The translations under genes and the position numbers were made by a program. This document shows, piece after piece, positions 55,800 to 64,000 of a DNA stretch of 64,000 bases. This DNA comes from Nostocales cyanobacterium HT-58-2 (GTDB lineage Bacteria > Cyanobacteriota > Cyanobacteriia > Cyanobacteriales > Nostocaceae), in NCBI GenBank assembly GCA_002163975.1, contig CP019636.1, positions 1-64,000 of the forward strand. The letters run 5' to 3'. The notes beneath the pieces are model-generated. The model ran no database searches and was not told where the DNA came from. It saw nothing but the letters and a program-made list of their open reading frames with translations. Every line of letters begins with the position of its first letter. Positions within the stretch are counted from its first letter, which is position 1.

Positions 55800-57086
55800 T
55801 TTTTTGTCTCCTTGCTAGGAATATCGTTTTCATGAGTTAGGTGTGTCAGAAAAAATGAACGGTGCCTTGCAGCAGAAACTGCGTGTGCAATCTGGCAAAG
55901 TTGACCTCTCCCTGAGCTAAAGCCATAGGAATTCCAAACTGTTACTACGAGGTGGGCTAAAGCCACACCTCTTCGCTATCTAGAAAACTACGTTTTAAGT
56001 TTTACTAACTAGAAGTAAGCAAGACAATAATTGATATTGCAATATATTGCAATAGTATATTTCATAATTAGACGCTAGACTACCAACAAACTCATTGCTT
56101 AATAATTCTGTTAAAACAGACTTTTATCTGTGCAACATATTTTTCATATTGAGTATACAGTTGCTCAACTTGTTGATTGAAATCTGTTTATTGTCGAAAA
56201 ATAAAGTGAAACAGAGATGGCTAACTATATAACCTTTACAAGGATATCACTCTATTCAAAATTTATTACAGTATTTTAAGGATTTTACGCATGGCTATAA
56301 AGGTTGTAGTACTGACATTTGTAACTTGCAAACACTTGCTAGAAACCCTTGCGGCTACTAATTTAAGGTTTGATAGTGCACATTAATCAAAATATGATTT
56401 TGTTGACTAAACAGAATTAACTAATCTTATACCAAATAAAAAAATGTTTGCGACAGATAACCCAACCCGCCCTATTGGGTACCCTCCCCTTACCAAGGGG
56501 AGGGTTGGGGAAGGGTTCAACAGATGTGTTGCATTCTTTTTTCAAATTGGTATTAGTATTTAAATGTTTTAGTAATTGAAAATAACTGAAGTGCTGCCTT
56601 AACGTCATTTGGAGCTAAAAAAGTTAAGTTCGTCTTTAACTCCTCGATTTTCTCTGGTTAAAACCTTCATGAATTGGAAAGATGGACGACAATAAACCTA
56701 CAGTGTTTTCGATACTATCGGCGGCAAGTGTAAGAGCCATCTGGAAACCCGCCACTACACATGGTGTGCGGGAGATAATGTTTTCGATTTACTGACTAAC
56801 TTGTCAATTGACTCAATGCTAGGAATTTATTGCTGCTAGTCTATACCATCTTCTTGCTCGTGCAAGATCGCATGGTCATGAATTGAGCCAAAACGGTTAC
56901 ATACGCAGCTAAATTATACTACCAGTTGTTTATTGATTCACGGACTACTTTTTGCGCGCTTCCTGGCGTGATGGTTTTTGCCTCATAAAATTTATCTGTT
57001 TACCTTTATGAAGGTAACCACAAACTCAATTTCTAATGACTTGTTAGTCCTTTTTGTGTTTTGTAGAACAAAGGAGTAAGCAATCT
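55800..57086. other. Large intergenic region upstream of transketolase
   Basis: 1.29 kb without a supported gene. It contains a perfect 10-bp palindrome CCCTCCCCTT (56482-56491) with AAGGGGAGGG (56495-56504), a common interspersed cyanobacterial motif followed by GGTTGGGGAAGGG, and AT-rich stretches at 55990-56440. A TTACCTT-TATG-AAGGTAA palindrome at 57000-57017 lies about 70 bp upstream of the transketolase start and could be an operator. Short frames here have no ribosome site. Confidence 0.5.
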
Positions 57087-59195
57087 ATGCAAGCCTACGT
57101 TGACAATAAGCAGTTCAGCATTCAAAACTTCTCAAAAAAACAGCGAATCGAGGATTTGTCCATAAATACCATTCGCACCCTAACCCTAGATGCAATTCAA
57201 CAAGCAAATTCCGGCCACGCTGGTGCTGCCCTAGCTTTAACACCATTAGGCTATTGTCTATGGCAGCGATTTTTGCGCTTCGACCCTAATGACGCGATTT
57301 GGCCTAACCGAGATCGTTTTGTCCTCTCTGTTGGTCACGCTTGTATGTTACTATATTCGCTCCTACACTTGTGCGAAGTCAAGGCAGTGAACTCCAAATA
57401 CGAGCAGCTGGGCGAATTAGCGGTTCCCCTCGATGAAATCAAGCGATTTCGCCAGTTGAACAGCAAGTGTACTGGTCACCCAGAATATCGGGTGACCACT
57501 GGTGTCGAGACGACAACTGGCGCTTTAGGTCAGGGACTCGCGACCAGTGTCGGGATGGCTATTGCCGGAAAATGGATGGCAGCTCACTTCAATCGCCCCG
57601 GCTTTGAAATGTTTAATTACAATGTTTACTCTGTAGGGGGCGACGGCTGCATGATGGAGGGGGTCTCTAGTGAGGCTGCTTCTTTAGCTGGTCATCTTAA
57701 GCTTTCTAACCTGTGTTGGATCTACGACAACAACAAAATTACCATTGAAGGTTCTACAGATTTAAGCTTTACTGAAGACGTAGCTACACGCTTTATTGCT
57801 TACGGCTGGAACGTGACTCGGGTGGGTGATGCCAATGACCTAGAAATGTTAGATCGAGCCTTGACGGTCTTTGAAAAGACTCATGACAGACCCACACTAA
57901 TCATCATTGATAGTCATATAGGCTACGGTTCACCGCATTTTCAAGATACCAGTAGAGCTCATGGTGGAGCACTGGGTGAAGAAGAAGTCCAACTCATGAA
58001 GCGTAATTACGGTTGGCCAGAGGATGCTAAGTTTTTCATACCTGAGGAAGTGCGGGAACATTTTCGAGCAGGGATATGCAAACGTGGACACGATCTGCGT
58101 GAGGAATGGATGCAGAAGTTTCGTGAGTACCAAATTCAATATCCAGACTTAGCTGACGAACTGTATCAAATGCAGCATCGTGAGCTTCCTGAAAATTGGG
58201 ATAAAGATATACCAACTTATGCCCCTGATGACCAAGGAATTCCCGGTCCTGTTGCTTCTGGTGAAGTCCTTAATGCGATCGCCAAAAATGTGCCATGGCT
58301 GGTAGGAGGCTCAGCAGACTTAGCTCCTGCAACCAAAACCACTCTTACTTTTGAAGGAACTGGAGATTTCAGTGCTCAGAATTATGGTGGACGGAACTTC
58401 CACTATGGAATTCGGGAACACGCCATGGGAGCCATTGTCAATGGTTTATCACTCAGCAAGATCCGCGCCTGCGGTTCTGGGATGTTGGTCTTTAGTGATT
58501 ACATGAGACCCCCGATCAGGTTCGCCGCCCTCATGCAAATACCAGTGATCCACGTCTTCTCTCATGACACTATCAGTGGTGGTCAAGACGGACCAACCCA
58601 TCAGCCAGTGGAACATCTGGCTTCGCTACGCAATATCCCCGGATTAATTACCTTGCGACCAGCAGACGCTAATGAGGTGGCTGAAGCTTGGCGTGTGATC
58701 GTGAACTTGCGCTATCAACCTGCATGCCTTATCCTCGGTCAGTATCAACAGACCTTGCCAATATTAGATCGTTCAAAATTTGCCCCAGCATCTGGTCTGA
58801 CTCGGGGTGCTTATGTGCTTATCGATGCCGAAGATAGCAAACCCGACGTTATACTACTAGCAGGTGGCAGTGAAGTCTCACTTTGTGTCCAGGCGTATGA
58901 ACTGCTTAAAGCTGAAGGAATCAAAACCCGCGTGGTGAGTATGCCTTCTTGGGAACTGTTTGAGCAACAAAGTAAAGAGTATCGCGAAAGCGTGATTCCT
59001 CCTGAGATATCGGCGCGAGTTTCTGTGGAAGAAGGTGGTTGCTTAGGCTGGGAGCGCTACGTTGGTCCAAAAGGTTACATCATGGGAATACCAACCTTCG
59101 GAGATTCCGCACCATTGAAGGAATTGCAGAAAAAATTTGGCTTTACTCCCGAAAATATTGCCGCTATAGCCAAAATGCAAGTAGGGAAGAAGTAG
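57087..59195 (+). CDS. tkt: Transketolase
   Basis: Transketolase moves two-carbon units between sugar phosphates in the Calvin and pentose-phosphate cycles with thiamine diphosphate. The 702-residue protein starts at the ATG at 57087 after AAGGAG (57071-57076). Motifs: SGHAGAALALTPLG, TGALGQGLATSVG, the thiamine loop GGDGCMMEGVSSEAASLAGH..NNKITIEG, HDTISGGQDGPTHQPVEHL, then EGGCLGWERYVG at the C terminus. It lies downstream of the MEP genes across the 1.3-kb gap. One product, glyceraldehyde-3-phosphate, is a DXS substrate, so it may be a precursor-supply copy. Alternatively it is the housekeeping gene. Confidence 0.95.
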   Translation: MQAYVDNKQFSIQNFSKKQRIEDLSINTIRTLTLDAIQQANSGHAGAALALTPLGYCLWQRFLRFDPNDAIWPNRDRFVLSVGHACMLLYSLLHLCEVKAVNSKYEQLGELAVPLDEIKRFRQLNSKCTGHPEYRVTTGVETTTGALGQGLATSVGMAIAGKWMAAHFNRPGFEMFNYNVYSVGGDGCMMEGVSSEAASLAGHLKLSNLCWIYDNNKITIEGSTDLSFTEDVATRFIAYGWNVTRVGDANDLEMLDRALTVFEKTHDRPTLIIIDSHIGYGSPHFQDTSRAHGGALGEEEVQLMKRNYGWPEDAKFFIPEEVREHFRAGICKRGHDLREEWMQKFREYQIQYPDLADELYQMQHRELPENWDKDIPTYAPDDQGIPGPVASGEVLNAIAKNVPWLVGGSADLAPATKTTLTFEGTGDFSAQNYGGRNFHYGIREHAMGAIVNGLSLSKIRACGSGMLVFSDYMRPPIRFAALMQIPVIHVFSHDTISGGQDGPTHQPVEHLASLRNIPGLITLRPADANEVAEAWRVIVNLRYQPACLILGQYQQTLPILDRSKFAPASGLTRGAYVLIDAEDSKPDVILLAGGSEVSLCVQAYELLKAEGIKTRVVSMPSWELFEQQSKEYRESVIPPEISARVSVEEGGCLGWERYVGPKGYIMGIPTFGDSAPLKELQKKFGFTPENIAAIAKMQVGKK

Positions 59196-59344
59196 AAGGC
59201 ATAAATTCCTCATACGAGAAAATATAGCCTGACAAATTATGGGGCTAGTACAAAATCGGAGGATGATGCAGATTGTCAGGTTGCAAATATTTATCAATCT
59301 GCCTCAAAAATGAAATGACTCTAAATCATTGAGGATTTGAAATC

Positions 59345-59695
59345 ATGAAACGCATTCTATTTGTTGGTTTATCAGCTATCACAACGTTCTCCTTAACTGC
59401 ATTTCCTGTGCTAGCACAGAGTCAAATATCACCATCTCAAGAAATCTCTACTACATTCACAACTTACAAGGCTCCTGCATCTGAGATATCGCCTAACAAT
59501 CTTGTTTTTTTGGCTTATCGAGGTGCCTTAGGGAGTAAAGGCATTCCCAGTTACGTTAATCTTTTACAAGCTTTTTATACAGGAGAGGTCACTGCCGCTC
59601 AGATAGTTAAGAGCGCGGTTGAGACCAATAAACTACCAGTTGAGATGATGTCTGACGAAAGCTATATTAGCGCTGTCAGAACTTCACTTCTTTAG
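59345..59695 (+). CDS. Small secreted protein, unknown function
   Basis: A 116-residue protein with a clear signal peptide (1-24, MKRILFVGLSAITTF... ending PVLAQS). The mature 92 residues have a Ser/Thr-rich linker then a helical domain (NNLVFLAYRGALGSKGIPSYVNLLQAFYTGEVTAAQIVKSAVETNKL). The pattern SYVNLLQAFYTGEVTA suggests a small helical fold. No motif links it to the cluster. Confidence 0.68.
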   Translation: MKRILFVGLSAITTFSLTAFPVLAQSQISPSQEISTTFTTYKAPASEISPNNLVFLAYRGALGSKGIPSYVNLLQAFYTGEVTAAQIVKSAVETNKLPVEMMSDESYISAVRTSLL

Positions 59696-59946
59696 AAACT
59701 TTATCTAGATATTAATATCAAGTCTCTATAATGATGCCCTCAATTGTCTCGTCCCCTATGAGAGCTTGTCATTTCTCACATTTTTCTCAAATAATTGCGA
59801 TAGCTCTTTGGGTGGCACCTTTTGGGAGCATCGCCTTCTCAGTAGCCTAGAAGCTCGGCGATCGCCTTAACAAATAAATGTGCAATGTATACGCACATTA
59901 GCTCTAGTGATCTGACAATTTAGCAGAAGCTAGCGGGGATGAAAAA

Positions 59947-59976
59947 GCCCCGCTCTCCCTATAAACAGGGCGGGGT
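59947..59976 (+). terminator. GC-rich hairpin, possible terminator
   Basis: CCCCG (59948-59952) pairs with CGGGG (59971-59975) and inner CCCT (59957-59960) with AGGG (59967-59970), with a small bulge. It lies between the secreted protein and the 40-residue gene. There is no T-tract, so it may equally be an mRNA structure. Confidence 0.45.
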
Positions 59977-60026
59977 AGTTCATAAAATCTCATCTAAAGA
60001 CTCTATTGATTTAAGGAGTTTAAAGC

Positions 60027-60149
60027 ATGAAACTCAAAGGTAAAATTGATAAAGTAGTTGCTTTCTTGACTAGAGACAAAGTTTCTTTCATGACTGACGC
60101 TAAACTTTTGGTAGATAGCGGTCTGACAGCCCAGCTAGAAACTTATTAG
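60027..60149 (+). CDS. Small 40-residue protein
   Basis: An ATG at 60027 preceded by a strong TTAAGGAG ribosome site (60011-60018) opens MKLKGKIDKVVAFLTRDKVS and ends SGLTAQLETY at TAG 60147-60149. It is short, charged and helical. It lies 28 bp before the GH63-like gene start, in the same direction, so a leader or partner role is possible. I do not recognise it, but the ribosome site supports translation. Confidence 0.5.
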   Translation: MKLKGKIDKVVAFLTRDKVSFMTDAKLLVDSGLTAQLETY

Positions 60150-60177
60150 CTGGTTATAATGAGCCAGGAGAAAAATT

Positions 60178-62829
60178 ATGACTGAAGAAGAAGCAAGATT
60201 AGCAGCAGACCGCAAACACACAGCTTACTGGAAAAAGTGGGGACCATACCTTAGTGAACGGCAGTGGGGAACAGTACGGGAAGACTATAGCCCGACAGGA
60301 GAAGCTTGGGATTACTTCCCACACGATCAAGCTCGTTCTCGCGCTTATCGGTGGGGAGAAGATGGGATTGCCGGAATTTCTGACAACCACCAAAGGCTAT
60401 GTTTTGCTATTGTGCTTTGGAATGGTCTAGATCCAATCCTGAAAGAAAGAATATTTGGGTTAACAGGAAGGGAAGGCAATCATGGGGAAGATGTCAAAGA
60501 ATACTACTTTTATTTGGACAATACCCCCACACACTCATACATGAAGTATCTCTACAAATATCCACAAACTGCTTTCCCATACAATCAGCTCATAGCAACA
60601 AATAGCAATATTGGTCGCAATAGCCCTGAGTTTGAATTGCTTGACACTGGTGTATTTGCCCAAGATCAGTACTTTGATATTTTCGTAGAGTATGCCAAAG
60701 GTTCACCTGAAGATATTCTGATTAAAGTTAGTGTCACCAACCGAGGACCAGAAGAAAAAACATTGCATTTATTGCCAACACTATGGTTTCGGAATACGTG
60801 GTCTTGGCAACCGAATCAAGAGAAGCCCTTTCTCAAAATCCTTAAATCTGACACTAACTTAAGCATCATCGAAGCGTCTCATCCAAAAATTGGAGATAAA
60901 TGGCTTTACTGTGAAGGTTTCTCTGAACTTCTCTTTACAGAAAATGAAACAAATTTTGAAAGATTATTTGGGACAGATAATGCGTCTCCTTATGTGAAAG
61001 ATGGAATTAATGATTATATTGTAAATGCTTGTAAAGAAGCAGTTAATCCAAATAAGATTGGTACTAAGTTTTCATCTCATTATGTATTATCAATTTCTGC
61101 GGGAGAAACTAAGATAGTACGATTGCGACTGACTGAATCCTCAAATTTAAAGGAACCTTTTGGCTCTGACTTTAACACAATCTGGCTTCATCGCCAGCGT
61201 GAGGCTGATGAATTTTATCAACGTATATCGCCATTTCCACAATCAGAAGACGTGCGTAATGTGCAACGACAAGCGTTTGCTGGAATGTTGTGGAACAAGC
61301 AATTTTATTACTATGTTATGGAGCAGTGGCTCAAAGGTGACTCTGGCGGTCCACCACCACCTTCAGAACGCTTGTCGGGTAGAAACCACGAGTGGATTCA
61401 TCTATTTAACGATGACGTTCTCTCCATGCCAGACAAATGGGAATATCCTTGGTTTGCAGCTTGGGATTTAGCTTTTCATGTTATCACGCTTGCCATGATT
61501 GACCCAGACTTTGCTAAGCATCAACTGAGTCGCTTGACGCGGGAATGGTATATGCATCCCAACGGTCAACTCCCAGCTTATGAATGGGCTTTTGGTGATG
61601 TTAACCCGCCTGTACATGCTTGGGCAGCTTGGAAAGTCTACAAGATTGAGCAAAAAATGTATGGTCGCACAGATAAACAATTTTTGGAACGAGTTTTCCA
61701 AAAACTGCTGCTTAATTTTACTTGGTGGGTTAATCGCAAAGATGTCGAAGGCAAGAATATCTTTCAAGGCGGTTTTCTCGGCATGGATAACATTGGTGTT
61801 TTTAACCGTAGTGCTGAACTCCCAACGGGTGGTTATTTCCAACAGGCAGATGGCACAAGTTGGATGGCAATGTACTGCCTAAATATGCTGACAATCGCCC
61901 TCGAACTGGCAAAAGAGAATTCTACTTATGAAGACATTGCTAGTAAATTCTTTGAGCACTTTCTTTACATTGCTGATGCAATGAGTGGTATTGGTGAAAC
62001 AGAAATAGCACTGTGGGATGAAGTTGATGGCTTCTATTATGATGCGTTGCGACTCCCCGACGGTCGTCAGTGCCGGATGAAAGTGCGATCGCTTGTGGGG
62101 CTGATGCCACTGTGTGCAGTTGAGACTTTAGAACCAGAGACTTTAGAGCAACTTCCAGGTTTTAAAAAACGGACGCAATGGTTTATTCAAAATCGCCCAG
62201 ATCTGACGAAAAATATTGCCTGTATGCAAACACCAGGCATTGGTGAACGCAGACTTCTGGCACTGATATATCCGGATAAACTCAGACGCATTCTGCAAAA
62301 AATGCTGGATGAAGCAGAATTTTTAAGTACTTATGGTATCCGTTCTGTCTCTAAAATTCATTCGTCGAACCCGTACATTCTAACTGTAAATGGACAGCAG
62401 TATCGGGTAGATTACGAACCAGCAGAGTCCAATATACCTATGTTTGGCGGTAATTCCAACTGGCGCGGACCGATTTGGTTTCCGATCAATTACCTGCTAA
62501 TTGAATCATTACAAAAGTTTCATTATTACTTAGGCGATGATTTTACACTGGAGTATCCCACTGGTTCTGGTCAAATGATGACACTAAAGGAGGTAGCAAC
62601 AAATTTATCTAAAAGACTAATCCGAATTTTCTTGCAAGATTCATCTGGTAAGCGACCTGTTTATGGTGGAACAGAAAAATTCCAAACTGACCCAAATTGG
62701 CATGACTTAATTCTTTTCTATGAGTATTTTCATGGCGATAATGGTGCAGGTATAGGCGCTAGTCATCAAACTGGTTGGACAGGTTTAGTAGCAAACCTAA
62801 TCCAAGAGTGTGGAGAATACTATTTTTAA
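60178..62829 (+). CDS. GH63-family-like alpha-glucosidase (MGH1-type)
   Basis: An 883-residue cytosolic glycoside hydrolase. The N-terminal beta domain opens with [18 protein letters not shown] and has [21 protein letters not shown]; the C-terminal (alpha/alpha)6 barrel starts near [14 protein letters not shown] and has [41 protein letters not shown] and [20 protein letters not shown]. These are GH63 features; bacterial relatives act on mannosyl-glycerate, glucosyl-glycerate or other alpha-glucosides. Cyanobacteria use such osmolytes, but the substrate is undecided. No signal peptide. Confidence 0.92.
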   Translation: MTEEEARLAADRKHTAYWKKWGPYLSERQWGTVREDYSPTGEAWDYFPHDQARSRAYRWGEDGIAGISDNHQRLCFAIVLWNGLDPILKERIFGLTGREGNHGEDVKEYYFYLDNTPTHSYMKYLYKYPQTAFPYNQLIATNSNIGRNSPEFELLDTGVFAQDQYFDIFVEYAKGSPEDILIKVSVTNRGPEEKTLHLLPTLWFRNTWSWQPNQEKPFLKILKSDTNLSIIEASHPKIGDKWLYCEGFSELLFTENETNFERLFGTDNASPYVKDGINDYIVNACKEAVNPNKIGTKFSSHYVLSISAGETKIVRLRLTESSNLKEPFGSDFNTIWLHRQREADEFYQRISPFPQSEDVRNVQRQAFAGMLWNKQFYYYVMEQWLKGDSGGPPPPSERLSGRNHEWIHLFNDDVLSMPDKWEYPWFAAWDLAFHVITLAMIDPDFAKHQLSRLTREWYMHPNGQLPAYEWAFGDVNPPVHAWAAWKVYKIEQKMYGRTDKQFLERVFQKLLLNFTWWVNRKDVEGKNIFQGGFLGMDNIGVFNRSAELPTGGYFQQADGTSWMAMYCLNMLTIALELAKENSTYEDIASKFFEHFLYIADAMSGIGETEIALWDEVDGFYYDALRLPDGRQCRMKVRSLVGLMPLCAVETLEPETLEQLPGFKKRTQWFIQNRPDLTKNIACMQTPGIGERRLLALIYPDKLRRILQKMLDEAEFLSTYGIRSVSKIHSSNPYILTVNGQQYRVDYEPAESNIPMFGGNSNWRGPIWFPINYLLIESLQKFHYYLGDDFTLEYPTGSGQMMTLKEVATNLSKRLIRIFLQDSSGKRPVYGGTEKFQTDPNWHDLILFYEYFHGDNGAGIGASHQTGWTGLVANLIQECGEYYF

Positions 62830-62861
62830 AATTTTTTTGGGATTGTGCAACGAAAACACTA

Positions 62862-63191
62862 GTGGCTAAAAGAAATGGCGAAGAATATGTAGTTGTCAAG
62901 GGAGCTATACCGAGAACCTTAAAAACTCGGTTCAAAGTTCTTTGTATAGAGAACGATTTAGAAATGAGTGCGGTTTTGGAGGATTTGATCAAGAAATGGA
63001 TACAAGCAAACGCACCTGTTTCTGACTTTCTCATCAATTTGTCTAACCAAGACTGTGAGGATGTTAAGGGATACATCCCAAAATCCCTGAAGCTTCAGTT
63101 CAAAAGTCTTTGTGCACAGAAACGAGTCAAGATACGTTGTGTTCTGTATGAACTGATCAACCAATGGGTGCATACAGATGGAGAAAAATAA
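62862..63191 (+). CDS. Tandem ribbon-helix-helix-like protein
   Basis: About 109 residues from a GTG at 62862 (MAKRNGEEYVVVKGAIPRTL). Two near-identical halves read VKGAIPRTLKTRFKVLCIEN and VKGYIPKSLKLQFKSLCAQK, each followed by a helix ending LIKKWIQAN or LINQWVHTD. Each half fits a ribbon-helix-helix unit (strand, helix, helix), so one chain could form a pseudo-dimer and bind DNA alone. An in-frame upstream start would overlap the GH63-like gene. Regulator target unknown. Confidence 0.68.
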   Translation: MAKRNGEEYVVVKGAIPRTLKTRFKVLCIENDLEMSAVLEDLIKKWIQANAPVSDFLINLSNQDCEDVKGYIPKSLKLQFKSLCAQKRVKIRCVLYELINQWVHTDGEK

Positions 63192-63765
63192 GCACTCCTG
63201 TGAGGTTAGAGATGAAACGAAAAACAGACCGTAGGCGGCACGCCTATTAACCCAGTAGGTCTTGCAGATAATTAAGATGAAAGCTCACAGGATTCACATA
63301 GTCTCTAATACAGCTTATCTTTGGAAACTTACAGAGCTTTTCAAGTTCATAACTCATGGGTAGGGGTACAACATACCCATTAATGTCTACTTAATAACTT
63401 GTAGCACCAGAGGGTATTAAATTGGCGCAAAAGCAATCGGATTGTTCGGAATTTGAGACAACAAATCTTTAGGGCAAAAACTGAGGGCAACCTGAAAAAG
63501 GTACGCTCTCTCCAGAAAATGATGCTACGTAGCTATTCTCATCGCCTAGTTATACTAATCCGCGTTCTAAAACGTAATTCTCAAATGTGGAAAATTCGTA
63601 AGTGAACAGAATCTTTCTGGTATATCCATTAGTTCTCTGAACTGTACCGAGTTACTATACTTTTGGTCATGAATTACAGGTTTTAAGTTAATCAGCAACG
63701 CCGAATAAACCACTGTAGCTTCCTGAGCCGTTCCTGCAACCCTTCATTCATGACAAGAGGTTTTT
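63192..63765. other. Intergenic region with two small palindromes
   Basis: 575 bp with no supported gene. TAGGCG-GCA-CGCCTA (63232-63246) lies 40 bp after the previous stop and may terminate it. ATGGGTA (63356-63362) and TACCCAT (63374-63380) form a 7-bp inverted repeat in the middle. The promoter for the next gene should lie in 63400-63760. Confidence 0.45.
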
Positions 63766-64000
63766 ATGTATCGTCAACTTGGCATCGAAGAACGCATATT
63801 CTGGTCGTATGAGCAAGTACGGCCTATGCACTTTACCCTGACTGCAAACATTATTGGCACGCTTCCCGTTGACCGATTGCAGCAAGCTCTCACTCAAGTC
63901 CAACAACGTCATCCATTGCTAAATGTGCGAATTGTTGTGGATCAATTTGGAACTCCTTGGTTTACGAAAGACTCAGCCAAAATTCCAGTGCGCTTAGTGA
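63766..64000 (+). CDS. Condensation/acyltransferase-superfamily protein, partial
   Basis: The first 78 codons of a gene cut by the window end. The ATG at 63766 follows ACAAGAGG. The sequence MYRQLGIEERIFWSYEQVRP, then FTLTANIIGTLPVDRLQQAL and VQQRHPLLNVRIV, is the N-terminal strand-helix-strand of the CoA-dependent acyltransferase/condensation fold (PapA, WS/DGAT or NRPS C domain). The HxxxD active site lies beyond the window. It may acylate a hydroxyl in a nearby natural product or start a peptide synthetase; length outside the window would decide. Confidence 0.7.
   Translation, partial: MYRQLGIEERIFWSYEQVRPMHFTLTANIIGTLPVDRLQQALTQVQQRHPLLNVRIVVDQFGTPWFTKDSAKIPVRLV

Overview
The window reads as a chromosome segment of a filamentous, probably heterocyst-lineage cyanobacterium. 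The evidence is the many HIP1-type GCGATCGC octamers, cyanobacterial families (Rcp1-like receiver, DUF98-type chorismate lyase, cyanobacterial-form IspH), a tail fragment of a nitrogenase cofactor gene (nifN), and dense IS and interspersed palindromic repeats. It opens at dnaA and a cluster of DnaA boxes (oriC), so coordinate 1 is close to the replication origin.

Layout. 0-2.8 kb: dnaA, oriC and a glycosyltransferase-like gene. 2.9-5.3 kb: an intact IS982 element and an IS630 element whose transposase is split at an A8 run. 5.3-17.1 kb: ordinary genes (small membrane protein, UbiB/ABC1 kinase, a secreted lipoprotein, an FG-GAP propeller protein, an M50 protease, a GH10-like hydrolase, a four-repeat secreted protein), with an internally deleted TnpB-type element at 13.05-13.39 kb. 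17.2-19.5 kb: a minus-strand three-gene operon with two ATGA overlaps, joining a catalytically eroded HsdR N-terminal domain, an unknown protein and a luciferase-like flavin oxidoreductase. 20-27.5 kb: periplasmic and TonB-dependent uptake genes, a mop (molbindin) gene destroyed by an IS4-family element, a TiaS-like protein with a membrane partner, and msrB. 27.8-36.4 kb: the nifN remnant, a GGCT-like protein, a receiver protein, a NIL-NIL/SBP56 pair, an O-methyltransferase and a vMAP-like AAA protein. 36.4-38.7 kb is gene-poor and looks decayed.

The main discovery candidate is 38.7-59.2 kb, a plus-strand meroterpenoid pathway. It carries a DUF98-type chorismate lyase (4-hydroxybenzoate), a UbiA prenyltransferase, a short-chain prenyl diphosphate synthase, and a small integral-membrane protein with the Glu/Asp signature of Pyr4/PaxB/DmtA1-type terpene cyclases. 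Tailoring candidates are a Rieske oxygenase, a methyltransferase and a P450. Embedded among them are five MEP-pathway genes (dxs, ispG, ispH, ispE, dxr), a P-loop kinase and a transketolase, so the locus appears to bring its own isoprenoid supply. Its upstream edge holds wrecked FAD-monooxygenase and SDR genes, and a second ispH tail lies between the P450 and ispE. Cyanobacterial 4-hydroxybenzoate-derived meroterpenoids are known (as I recall, merosterolic acids and tolypodiol). The membrane-cyclase plus MEP-gene arrangement should be compared with those loci.

59.3-64 kb: a small secreted protein, a 40-residue protein, a GH63-like glucosidase, a tandem ribbon-helix-helix-like protein, and the start of a condensation/acyltransferase-superfamily gene cut by the window end. 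I saw no tRNA, rRNA or CRISPR array by eye.
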